A DNA stretch of 64,000 bases from Sesamum alatum (lineage: Eukaryota > Streptophyta > Magnoliopsida > Lamiales > Pedaliaceae): contig JACGWO010000012.1 of NCBI GenBank assembly GCA_034509735.1, forward strand, positions 25,139,188 through 25,203,187, written 5' to 3'. Positions 1-12,300 of this stretch are shown piece after piece. The position numbers were made by a program, and so were the translations under genes. The notes under the pieces were generated by a model. It was not told the origin of the DNA, did no database searches, and saw nothing but the letters and a program-made list of their open reading frames with translations. Every line of letters begins with the position of its first letter. The stretch's first letter is position 1.

Positions 1-2130
1 CTTTTATTTAATTATATAAATATAACAAAAAATCTGGTTACGTGCACGCGTCAAGTATGCTATAATTACTAATGAAAAATATTGATTATCTGTTTTTCCA
101 ACTTCATTAAAGTTCCTTCAATTATAACTTATTCATGATCAAGTTAAAAAAATTGAAATTTAAACTTAACAAGAATAAATTAAATCAAAATCAAAGTTAT
201 ATTTTTTGACCATTTGTTTTTTTTCCCCTTTTATTTTACACTTTCAAGGAATGGTCTAACAAATATGAAAATTAATTTATACCCTACCTGAGATCTTTGT
301 GAAGAGGAGAGGACCACCAACTTTGGATATTTCTCATATTAGTGGTGTTGGTGAAATATCAATGTATGTATATGGGAGAAAATATTGATTTTTATTAATA
401 TCTTGTAGGTATAAATGTCAAATATTATTAATTACTGTGACTAAGTTCGTAATACATTCAGTGTTTTTGTATACTAAATGTATGAACGACTGTTGTATAT
501 TCTTTATTTTTTGAAAAACGGGTATATATATAACATTTAACTAGCAAACACTAGAATCAATATTTAATTTGTTGGTCAATTAAACCAAGTTTCTATATAT
601 GTATTGTTTCATTTTTATTTTGGAAAATGAAATTTTTGGCGATGTTAGAATTGAACTTAATCAACTCGGGATCTCAATTATTTTTCATTTTGGACGAAGT
701 ATATTTAGTTATCCATATATTAGTTTTATTAGTAGTTCATTAATGCAAAAAAAAAAAGTAAAATGGGAGTTTTAATCCATCGAATCATAATTTTTGACAT
801 TATTCGGAAAAAGAAAGCAAAATTTTATCGAAAAATCAATTGTGTATTTGAAAAATGAATTTCACAAAAGTCAAGTATGCGTACCAAAAACTCACTTTCT
901 TTTTGGGTAAGGCAATTTACCCCCGTGTTATTGAAAAAGTGTAAAAAAGCTCATGTGAAAAAACAAATTATATACATAAAAAAAAATCTATGCTTTTAGA
1001 AATGATGCAATGTACTCCCACGAGCTAGTGGTGTATTACACACGCTCATTCTGCGATTTTTTATCATTTTGAATAATAAATTATTTTTTATATCTTAAAT
1101 TTTGAATAATTAGATTTATTTTACTATCGATCTATCGTTTAATGTGACTTTATTTAAACGAATGGCTAAGATTAAACATAATTAATGGTCTAGATTTAAA
1201 CATATTATATATATATAACATGCTACATAAATATATATATGTATATATTATCTATTTAGATTAATTGCTTGGTCTGTCCTATATGGTGTTTACCATTGCA
1301 GAGTACAAATCAGATAAACAAGTGAAATTACCGATTTGGGCACAAATAAGACAAATACTTATTTGGAGTACAATTTGTTTATGACGAAAATAAGGCATTA
1401 ATTTGAAAAACAAATGGGATGATTTCTAGCAAATTTTTAGATTACTATAAAACCCTAATTTATACAAGAACTACTATAAATATTCATATCTGAATATATA
1501 ATATTTATAATTATTATTTCGATCATATTCTTTCTCGATCTCCACCAATATTTTCCACATAAATATCATCTAGTACGACCTAAATCAACTCAAACAAAAA
1601 TATTCCAAAACAATACGAATGAAAAATGACCAAACTTTGTGAATAATATCAAAGCAATTAATATCAACCATCAAAACTTGATAATTATCGAACTACCATT
1701 TTCACATTACTAAAAGGGACTAAATGTATGTCTTGATCTGTTTGCATTTGTTTCAATCTACGTAAGCTTTGATTCTTGGTTACGGCAAGTAAGAAATCTA
1801 ATCTTGATTTCTGGACATTAATCCTTAAAAACTGTAGTAAGTTGTAAAGATTCTAACTGTTACACGTATACAAACACAATCTTTCTCGACGAGTTTGTAA
1901 GCAAATGTAAGAAAAGGACCACCATTGAGAAAGCATTGCATGTCACGTCCGGGATGGCAATTCCCCTAGAACTCCTACAAAGCTTACTCGGAATCAGTAC
2001 ACACATTTTCTTTATGCCTAGAGATTCGTGACGAGGAATCATTGTCTTCTTGTAGTAGTGGAGAGTAATTTACGCAAGAAATACTACATTAATTTAGTGC
2101 AAAAATCAAAATAATTGCTCACTAAATGGA
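1..2130. other. Upstream intergenic region, AT-rich, no gene seen
   Basis: I see no supported coding region here on either strand. The sequence is strongly AT-rich, with short TA runs around 1207-1250 and many A or T homopolymers. A phrase near 911-925 (a GGTAAGGCAATTTACCCCC-like run) resembles the ends of the foldback elements seen later in the window, but no partner arm is clear. The part closest to 2130 probably contains the promoter of the following gene. Confidence 0.6.
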
Positions 2131-2751
2131 GAATTTCTTGCCCGGTTGGTGGTCTGTGTACTGTAATTGGTGTTGGCCTACACAAATCACATTACTTCCC
2201 TTCATTTCCCGCATGCAGCTGATCCCGCTGCGACCCTTCACTTCCCGTTTCTTGCAACTCTTCATCTTCCTACTTCTCTCTCGATCTTGTACTTTCTCTC
2301 TCATATCCCTTCTAAAATCAGTACCACCCTCTTCTTTTCTCTCTCACCCAGCGAAGAGATATTCTTACATTCTGAGAATGTGGGTTTTTTGTTTGTTTGG
2401 TGTTTGACTCTGACTATGGTTTGGGGAACTCAATCTTGATTGTTCTTGTTGGTAAGTGTGGCTGTACTTCTTTGATGATTTTTATGTGCATGTAGACTTT
2501 TTTGTTATGTATGGGATGAGATTCTTGAATGGGATCGTCTTTCCCTTTTTCACACACAACACATAGTGCGTCTGGGTAGTGTGAATTGTTGATTGTAGGT
2601 TTGATTCTGTGTGTTTGTGAAGAGGGTTTTGCATTCTGGTGAAAAAGCAACTCTTTTTCTTGCTGATAAGATATGATCTTGAGTAGATATATGGATTTAC
2701 ATGCATGATTGTGAGTTTGACTGATATGTGGAGCTGGTTTTTGTAGATGAA
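2131..2751 (+). other. Probable 5' leader of the CLASSY-like gene, with a leader intron
   Basis: A CT-rich stretch (about 2220-2345), typical of plant 5' leaders, precedes the coding sequence. A good donor (TTG|GTAAGTG at 2452) and an acceptor (TTTTTGTAG ending at 2746) would remove a 295-nt leader intron that ends 5 nt before the proposed start codon. If so, the mRNA carries an out-of-frame ATG at 2747 just before the main ATG at 2752. The intron is inferred from splice consensus only. Confidence 0.5.
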
Positions 2752-5700
2752 ATGTGGGCTAGTAGAACTCCTAAGAGTGCTGTGTCAAGGAGAAGAACCA
2801 GAGGTCAGTGGGATGAATATTACAGAAATTACTACAATGAGTTAAAGGGGAATAAACAAGAAAGTGGTGGTATTGGTGGGAGGGATAAAAATGTGGTTGA
2901 TTCTGAGTCTATTGTTGTGGATGGGGATGGTGGGAAGAGTTTGGAGAAACAAGGTTTTGTGCTCATTGGTGAGAAGACAGGTGGTGAACGGTCCGGGAGT
3001 TCTTCGGGTGCTAGAGAGAGGATGGAGGAGAAGAAGGATAATGGTGTGGCTCAAGTGGGTTGGGCTTTGAGGGGAAGGAAGAAATTGGATTTAAGAGCTA
3101 AAGATGATGGTGATTGTGGATTTGAATGTTTGGGTGAAGAGGTTGTCTCAAATTGCTCTAGCTTGAAAACCGGGCCGGAATCAAGATCCGGGTCGGTGTC
3201 GAAAGTAGGCAATTTGGATGAGGTTGTCTCCTGTGCCTTACAGAGAAGTGGGAATGCGGGGGCAGGGGCGGATAATGGGGGAAACAGTGGTGAACAGAGG
3301 GGCAGAGGAAGGCCTGGAATCGAACCTCTGGATAGTAACCATATGTCTGATGATGTTGCAGCTAGTCTTGAGAATTCTGTGGATTCAGGGAATTCAACTG
3401 AGATGTCGGACGGTTCAGATGACTCAGTTGATTCGTCGGAAGCTGAATCAACTACTGAGGAGGATGATGAATCTTCTGACGAGGATTATAATGCGGATGA
3501 ACGGTCGGGTTCTGATGATTCAGATGTTTCATATTATGGCAGTGATGTTGAACGAGAAAAAGATGATGAGGATGATGCTTATGAAAATGACAGTCTGATG
3601 AAGAGGGAAGAGGACAACTCTTCAAATACCATTGACATCAACAAAACACGTACTCATAGAAAGAGTACGAGAATCAATGAGAAGAAAGAAAGTGATATTG
3701 AGCAAGAAAAAGGTGATGACAGTGAGGAGAGCTATAATGGGGATGATGATGGTTGTGCCTGTTGTAAAAGAAGCTCCAATCAGCAGAAACAGGATGATGT
3801 AATTATTATCATTGATGACAAGGAGAAATTTTCCAGCGTCAGAAAAAGTACAGGAATTAGCGGGAAGAAAGAAAATGACATTATGCAAGGAAGAGATGAC
3901 GAGATTGATGAGGGCTTTAATGCAAACCATGATGCCAGTTGTCATAATAAAATAAGTGCTAATAGGAAAAAAGATGGGAATGCGGTGATTATCATTGATG
4001 ATGATAAGAAGTCTCCCAGCATCAGAAAGAGTGCAAGAACCAATCGGACGAGAGACATTGAACTAGCTGGATTAAGTAGAATCTTTGAACCACGTGCTAG
4101 TTATGGCTGTATGGATGAGGCAGGGAGAGGTGAAGACTGCAGGGGTCCTTTTGCAGCTGGTAAAGCAAGGAAGGAGGCCAATTACAATTCAAACGAGAGT
4201 CGTATTAAGAGGAGAAAAGTTAACGAATTTGAGATTCTGGTTGATTGTGATAACAGTAATGATAAAGAGGAGAGAAGTCTGTTAAAATGTCCATTACCAC
4301 GCACAATTTCCAAGTCTGAGAAAGACGGACCTGTACTTGGAAGATTTAGTTCTCCATTCCTTATCCAGGAAAGTGGTGAATATGCTGCCATGAAAGATGA
4401 ACCTATATCTTCGGAAAATGAGGACGGCTGCCATATTGAACGGGTGCTAGAAAGGGATCAGCTATGCTCGAAAAAAGGAATAAAGTTCGGCAAGAAAACG
4501 ACTCGTGCTGCAAGAAACATTGACCTGCTCAAGATTCTGGTAGAATCCATAAATTCACTTAAGGAAGAACAATATCCGTTTGAAGAGTATGTTCCAACTC
4601 AGAACACTCTTCCACTAAGGTTCAGGTTTGAGGATGAGGTGCAGCCTTCCCCTGAGAAATCAGAGTGGGAGAAGCAAATAGATTCACTCTTCTGTGATCT
4701 AGAATTGGGGCTTCGGGAAACTGAGATTCACCGCACTAGTCCTTCTGTGGTACATTTACCTCTTGCTTTATCTTATCTTTCCCAACTCTTCATTGATCTT
4801 GCTGACAGCCATAGATTATCTTTAGTTAGACTAACTTTTCTTTATTATTTTACACAATTGTTCGTGCTAAACTTTATAAAATCATATTGAATGGATTACA
4901 ACCAGGAGGGGCATTGGTTTTGGATAAGTTATTGACAAATTCATACTTTAAGCTTCATGCTGTGTTGTGAACCCTGAAAAATGCTGCATTTAGTCGTCGC
5001 ACTTTAGAACAGGACACCATTTAAAACTTTCTATGAATCCATACAAATTGCTTCTTATACAGGAAGCTCTAGATAAAATTGTGCCAATGTTTTTCAAACC
5101 TTCTAGAAAATCTTCAAATGTTTTGTCTAATTGCTGATACATTTCAATCTGGCTGATAAAAGAGAAACAGTTGATGAAAGTGGAATTACTTCATAAATAC
5201 ATATATGTTTAATTAGCTTTACATTGTATTTCATCTGATATAGAAGACTGCAAGAACAAATGTTTGTACCTGTATAACGAGTTAATCGTACTTGGCTCGT
5301 GTACTTTTGTATATAGCAAAGCGCCAAAGCTGTCATATGTTCTTCTTGGAGGAGAGATGTTAGTGGGAATTCTATTCCTCTGGTTTTATTTCATATGTAA
5401 AGTTTATGTTTAAAGTTTCTAAGTTTTCCTTTGCTAATATTCAGATAGAAAATGATGTCGTCAACCCCACAGAGATGGATAATAGTCCAGCAGCTTGTTG
5501 TGGCCGAGGAGAGCATCAGCCTATTCTTGATGAACAGATAGGACTTGTGTGTAGATACTGTTATGCTGTAATCTTGGACATAAAACATGTCTTACCACCT
5601 TTTGTAAGTACATTACTGCGCGTATTTGATTGTCAGTACTAAAGATTACTTTATACTTTTTCCACTTTTCAAGTCCTAGATGATTCCAGGTCTTATTTCA

Positions 5701-8031
5701 CTATTTTCCTTGTTGATACTGGTAAAATGTGAACTTGACTTCAGGGCTAGAGTGGTCGCAGTATTCTAATTGTATACTCTGCTGCAGAGATTTGTTTATT
5801 GATGTTAGCATAAACATGTCTTTGATCTTACTCTGATTTTTCACGGTCATACATGTGTTGGAGCACTACCTTACACTCGTACCTTCGCTGCTCATTGTAA
5901 ATCATGTTGTTTTGGACAATGAAACATTTTTCATGTGACATTTTAGATAATGACTTTCGTCAACAGTTAAAAGACGATAGACCTTGTAACTTCTTGTATA
6001 ATTTTAGAGTGCATCCATATAATAGTAGCTGATAAACACTGGCCTAAAAGGTCTTGTGATGCTTTTCAAGATTATTTCATTGTCCTTATCAACTTCAGCT
6101 GCACGTCTACATTGTTTGACTGCATTATGCTCTTGTGCAGTACACACCGCCCTCTTGGAGACGAGACAGGAAGGACTTTGATGATTTACCAAGCTCTATC
6201 ATTAGTCAAATTCAATTTCAGGACTCTGCTTGTGGATCTCCTAATTCCATTAATCATGCCAAAGGAGTAGGCACAGTATGGGATTTGATTGCTGGTGTCG
6301 AAAAAGAAATGTATCCTCACCAACGTGAAGGTTTTGAGTTCATGTGGAAAAATATAGCTGGAGATATTAGAATTGAAAAACTGAAACAGCCCCTTCCTGA
6401 TGGTGGGAGGGGTTGCATAATTTCACATGCCCCTGGCACTGGTAAAACTCGACTGACTATAATGTTTCTCCTCACGTTTTTGAAGCTGTATCCAACTTGT
6501 CGCCCTGTGATCATAGCTCCTCGAGGCATGCTGCTGACTTGGGAATCCGAGTTCATAAAATGGCATGTTCACATACCATTCTACAATTTGAATAAGGAGG
6601 AGTTATCAGGACAAGAAAATGGTATTGCTGCCAATATCATCGGGCAAGTTGGAGGTGGTGGTGGAATGAGCAGAGACTGTATCCGACTTTTGAAATTGTA
6701 TTCCTGGATGAAGGGCAGAAGTATCTTAGGAGTCAGCTACAAGTTGTTCGAGAACCTTGCTGGAGAAAATGGGAAAAAGGGACAAAATCAGCAAATCAGG
6801 AAAGTACTACGGGAATTCCCAGGTCTTCTAGTGCTCGATGAAGGGCATACCCCAAGAAATGAGCAAAGTCTAATATGGAAGACTTTGACAAAAGTTGCAA
6901 CACAGAGACGCATAATCTTGTCCGGGACGCCATTCCAGAACAATCTTACCGAGTTATACAATACACTCTGCCTAGTTAATCCAAAGTTTGACAATCAGCT
7001 TGGGTCTGAGTATAATATAAGTCGTTCTGAAACTCGTGGCGGAAAGGCAAGTTGATAGAAAAAAAATGGATAAACCTGACTAGTTTCCATTGGCAAAAAT
7101 TCAGGTGATGGGCTAAAGAAGCTTAAAGCGATGCTTGATCCGTTTGTACATGTGCACAAAGGAACCATTCTTCAAGAAAGCCTTATGGGATTGATGGACA
7201 CTCTAGTATTCTTGCACCCGACTGAATTGCAAAAGACCCTACTGGAAACTGCTAGCAAATCTCCGCACATTTTTCACAGGATTCGGCTGGTGTCCCTGAT
7301 CTCTGTCCATCCTTCACTAGCAGCAGAGGAAATGGAATTGTCTTCTGCTCATAAGAGTAAGCTAGAGGAGATTGAAGCAGATTTCGAAGGTGGAGTAAAA
7401 GACTAAATTTGTTATGAATCTAATATGGCTAGCTGATGCACTAGGGGAGAGGGTCTTGATCTTCAGTCAGTATATTCATCCTCTAGTCTTTATAAAAAAT
7501 CAGATCACATCGCATTTCTCTTGGAGTGAAGGGAAAGAAGTGCTGTACATGGACGGCCAACTTGATGCCAACCAGCGTCAGGATTCTATATCTTCTTTCA
7601 ATGACGACACAAGCGAAGCAAAGGTGCTTCTTGCATCAGAAAGAGCTTGCTCTGAAGGGATAAATTTGGTAGGGGCTTCAAGAGTCGTATTGCTTGATAC
7701 CGTCTGGAACCCTTCAATCGAAAAGCAAGCCATAAGCCGGGCATACAGACTGGGCCAAAAAAAGGTCGTTTATGTGTATCGCCTGTTTACTTCCGGGACT
7801 GAGGTTAAAATATACGCTCAACAAGTTCAAAAACAGCGCATGTCACAGTTGATCTTTTCTCCTCGAGACGGACAAGCTTGCCAGAGTGACAAATCACCCG
7901 AAGTCTCCGGAGACAAAGTTCTGGAAGCCATGCTTGGTGATCAAAGGTTCGGTTGTAGTTTTGAGAAGATAATTCACCAGCCAAAGGAATCTGATCTGAT
8001 TGAAATATTTGGGTTAGTGGACCGGCAGTAA
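2752..8031 (+). CDS. SNF2 domain protein CLASSY 3/4-like (reading frame broken)
   Basis: CLASSY proteins are SNF2-type remodelers that recruit RNA polymerase IV to chromatin for 24-nt siRNA production in RNA-directed DNA methylation. Exons: 2752-4749, 5445-5603 and 6141-8031, with in-phase GT-AG introns. The N-terminal half is a long acidic, Ser/Asp/Glu-rich disordered region with three repeats of the type (D)VIIIIDD...SxRKS. A Cys/His cluster (CCGRGEHQP...LVCRYC) follows in exon 2. The helicase domain shows APGTGKT (Lys near residue 821), LVLDEGH, LSGTPFQNN, VLIFSQYI, ACSEGINLVGASRVV and QAISRAYRLGQ. Start: the ATG at 2752 (MWASRTPKS) is preferred because the in-frame ATG at 2728 lies before a likely acceptor at 2746. 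The frame is lost at 7043-7104 and again at 7401-7404, where TAA follows GVKD. Allowing for these shifts the protein would be about 1,348 aa, a normal CLSY3 size. Family assignment is firm; CLSY3 versus CLSY4 is not resolved. It could be a pseudogene or carry assembly errors. Confidence 0.9.
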
Positions 8032-8625
8032 AATGCTCTTCAAAAGGCATTATGTTTCTTATATTTTGTTCTGCAGCAACAACTGCTTGCAAATTAGCTT
8101 AGCTGTCTGAAATATGACACATTTGGCCAAATTAGTTAGTAATGCATGTGGATTTCTGGCAGAACTCTGAAGGTCAATATATTTTTGTTAATCACATGAT
8201 CATTTTGCCAGACATCAAGCAATACATGTGCAGCATTTGCTGAAGAACTTTGTTCTGAACTTCCTTCCAACTTATTTTCCTACAGTGTGATGATCTGTTC
8301 TGGGAAAAGCTCTTTCCTGCCCATATCAACTTTCGGCAAGTATATGATTCTTGGTTGCCTAAGTGTTATTCTATTATGTGGTTAATGTAGTTTCACTTTA
8401 AAGAACGAGGTGATTGAATTCTGCCTCTTTACTCATGTTACATCAATAGTTAAAAAATTAGATATGGAAAAATGTGGTTTAACTCACATCAAAGTTGTAT
8501 TCATCAATGATAACATTGACTTGAGATAGTACCTTTATTCTTGCAAAACTTGCCCTGTAAAAGTGGAACACTCTCTCTGTTCTATAAGAAAAATTAGCCC
8601 AAACAACTATGCATCAGCTTCAAAT
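8032..8625. other. Tail-to-tail gap between the CLASSY-like and OGDH genes
   Basis: This 594-bp interval must hold the 3' UTRs and poly(A) sites of two convergent genes. It is AT-rich and has no long open frame. I cannot place either cleavage site with confidence. Confidence 0.6.
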
Positions 8626-9346
8626 TCACAAACTGATTGGATCAGGCTGCATCGCTTTCTGAACGATTTCGTTTTGCTCTTTTGTGTGAACTTGGTAAAA
8701 GCCAGTTGCAGTGGCAGCAGACGGAGCACGACCGATGTACTTGACATCATCCAGAGTGCCTCTGCCCAGAGCTCTCATGGCAGTGCCAAGACGGGGGGCA
8801 ATATAGCTGTATGCACCCATGTTCATTGGCTCTTCCTGGCACCAAACGATCTCTGCATCTGAAAAAATCACAAAACCAGGAAGACAAGACTTAGTTGACT
8901 TGATATTTTGGTCCACATATAGGTGGTAGCATGATTAGTTACTCTCCATTTCAACGTGTTAAAGACGGCCATTTGTGTTCCAAGTATTTTCGTAAACATA
9001 ATGATGCATTTGTCAATTTTAAAGACGTACTTGGATATCTCTTGAGTTCACGTTGGATGAGGTCATAGGGGAAGGGACAAAGCTGCTCCACTCTACAGAT
9101 TGCAATGTCCTTTCCTTCGGTCTTTTTCCTTTGTTCATCAAGCTCATAATAAACCTGCAAACAAGAAGCAAAAACAATGTCTCATGACGTGTAAATGCAA
9201 CATACAGTTAAAAGTTTGAACAAAGAACAGGCTTTTCAGCATTAACAGTAAAATCAATGGAAGGAAATTTTTTCATGTATTTGGACCTCAACAGAATATT
9301 TAGAGCATCATAAGGTGAGATTGCCAACATTTAAACACACACGCGC

Positions 9347-9383
<37 letters not shown>

Positions 9384-12300
9384 AGTTCCCCCAACCTCCA
9401 CCAAAGAAAAGAAGAAAAAACCAAGATGAAATGAAAGGGCAAGATGTAAATGTTTCATACCTTTCCAGAGCAAAGAACCAGACGTCGAATACCCTCTTCA
9501 AGATCTGAGTGATCATTTTGGTCCTTTATAAGGCGTTTAAATCTGGTTCCTTGTTTGTCAAAACCTGGATGGCCTTCAACGTCATCAAACTCAGATAAAT
9601 GAGACTTGCAGTCCTTGTGACGGAGTAAGTTCTTAGGTGCCATCACAATGAGAGGTTTACGGAATTCCCTATGTAACTGCAACATGAAAGTGTGAGATGT
9701 GATAAAGTGAACCCCTATTCAAAAAAAAAAAAACATAAAAAAAAAAGTGAACCCTTCTCCAATAGCACACAGCTGTAGTGAGTCAAATCCACGTACCTGG
9801 CGCCGCAAAACGTGGAAATAATTTGCAGGTGTAGTTACATTAACCACCTGCCAGTTGCATTCCTGAATCTGTTTCCTTAGGGTTGCATCCATCTCAGGGA
9901 TAACATAGGGATTATCATCACTCATCTGCAATATAACATGGAAGGTCAATTTCACATTCCCGGACAAACCAACAACTTAAATTGAGATAACCTGATACAA
10001 ATATACTTGGTTATTGTAAAATGAAATTGCCAATGGTTTGAAAGTGATAAACTCAGGGGGCGCTTATGTCAGTTCCGGGCATGTGGAGGGGGGAGGGAGG
10101 AATCTAGCATCGATAGTGATTTCAATTTTCATAGTGGCATTTCAAAAATAAACCAGATCAAAGGAACTAGTACGATTCCAATAAAGTATTAGAAGTCTAT
10201 AAGTAAACAAGTGTCAAGATAGAGAGAAAATTCCTTACGTGAATTCTACATTTAAACCTTCAATTTGACTTTGGTGAAATAACATTTTGTCTCATGTAAT
10301 GCACTCTAACCCCTATCCAAAGCCAGAAAAGGGAAAGAGAAACAAAGAAGGGAAGCAAAACAATGTGATAATTTCTCATCAAACAAAATTCCAGCCATTG
10401 GGTTTGAGGTCTTTCAAAGCCAATAGAGGAGGTGTGGAATTTAGATTGTTGAGCAAAGAATAAACACCTAAGCCCCTATAGGTAATCTTTTGAACAGCCA
10501 CACTTCATCTTGTGGGGCATGGAACACTAAGTAGTCAAGCACAACAGCTTAGGGTCAAATCTAATGTGAGACTCCTCTTTAATCTATGTTTGTCAGTCAT
10601 TCTTGATCTTCATTTACAGACATACCAGACACCAACCAGAAAAAGAAGAAAAATAGATATTGCGACTAGAAATCTTAAAAGGAAGAAATTAAAAAGAGAG
10701 AGAAAGGCTCATTTCCATGCAAAATTTTTCCCATACATACAGATGTCTGTAAATGCAAGCACAGGATAGTACAATTGGATAGGCAGCAAATGAAGAAAAT
10801 GAGCAACACCTGAAGGAAACGTTCCAAACGAGCACTTGAGTGTTCTGGGCCTTGCCCATCATATCCATGAGGTAGGAGGACAACTAATCCAGTCTGACGC
10901 AGCCATTTGGCCTCTCCACTGCTCAGAAACTGGTCAAACATCACCTGAGCCCCATTGGCAAAATCACCAAATTGGGCTTCCCACAGTACCAAAGAATTGG
11001 GGTTTTCCATTGAATAACCTAATTCAAATCCCAAAACTCCAAACTCCGAAAGAGAGCTGTACAAGACCAAATAATTATCAAATAAAGCTTATATGTGATC
11101 CATACAGAGTCCAAGTAGATTTAAGAAGGGGCTAAAAGACCCAGACATTTTCTTTGTGCATAGAAGAAGGGAATGAATATTCTTTATCTGAGTAATAATA
11201 AATAAAAAGAATCATTAAAACATAAGAAGTAACCACATAAATGATGAATAGGTCCAAGCAGTCAGTCAATCCAATTTCATGAAGAAGGATAAATTCAACC
11301 ATGCCCCCAGAACACAATATAAAATAACTTTATGAAGATTAAGAGAAGTATATATCATCTTACTCTGCTTACTATCTTGACAAACAAGTAAATGATAACG
11401 CCTCTCCAACTATCATTCCAAGTGAAAATCAATTAACTAACCATTATTAGATCACACCACATTAGCAGCAAAAGTGTTTTCAAGAAAGTAGAGGAGATAA
11501 CTTTTCAATTAAAATATCAATGACCTCACATCAAAGTTTCTGGTAAATTCCTTCCATCTAGAGTGACAGGAATTCCATTTCTCACAAGTTGCACTTATAG
11601 TGTAAAAATTACAGTTCATGAAGAGAATGGGGTTATAATTTCTTTAATGTGGAAATATTGCCTAAAACAGAGTATCCTTTTCTACAGTGTGCATAGGAAA
11701 ACATTAGCTTGACATTTTTTTTTTTTTAATTTATTTGAATTAATTGACATCTTTGAGCAAGGATAATAGCGAAAACATTGAGATCTGAGGTAATAAAATA
11801 TTTCAAGATCCTAGATGGACCCATTAACTAGATGCATCAACATTCCTAGGATCTTGGCATCAACTGAAAGAACCTTCAACAGAACCCACAGTCGTCGAAG
11901 GGGCAAAGATGTGCATAAGCAAAAAGCACAGTGAGTTGCAGAATTGATTCTCTTTCTTCTTCATCAAGCACAAGTCTTATAGTGTATGCTTTTTTCCCTC
12001 CAAAAAAAAAGGAAAGGAAAAGAAAAGGAAAGAAAAGAAAAGTAATGTGTATGCTTTTTATCCTCTTGCACCAAAATGAAATCTCACAACCGACTAGAAG
12101 CATGTCTTTGTGAATTTCTTAGATATACTTTTTCTATTGAAAGAACCTTGATTTCTCTATAAAAGATCCATATTGTCGTATTGTGTGAGTAAATACTCAT
12201 ATGCTGGACTTCCCTCTTGCTATATCATATTTACAGGACATCAACTTGGTCTTCCTCTGTAGCACTAGCATGTCATCTAATGGAAGAGGAAGATGAACCA

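Noticed and set aside
2728..2751. CLASSY start at the ATG at 2728
   Set aside because: A good splice acceptor at 2746 probably removes it from the mRNA, and MELVFVDE is not supported by anything else.
7414..8031. A separate helicase C-terminal gene starting at the Met of MNLIWLADALG
   Set aside because: It is the direct continuation of the CLASSY helicase domain after a one-base shift; there is no promoter or intergenic space.
9331..9516. Short frame in an OGDH intron
   Set aside because: Phe/Gly-rich product is read from a poly-A/purine tract in intron 6.
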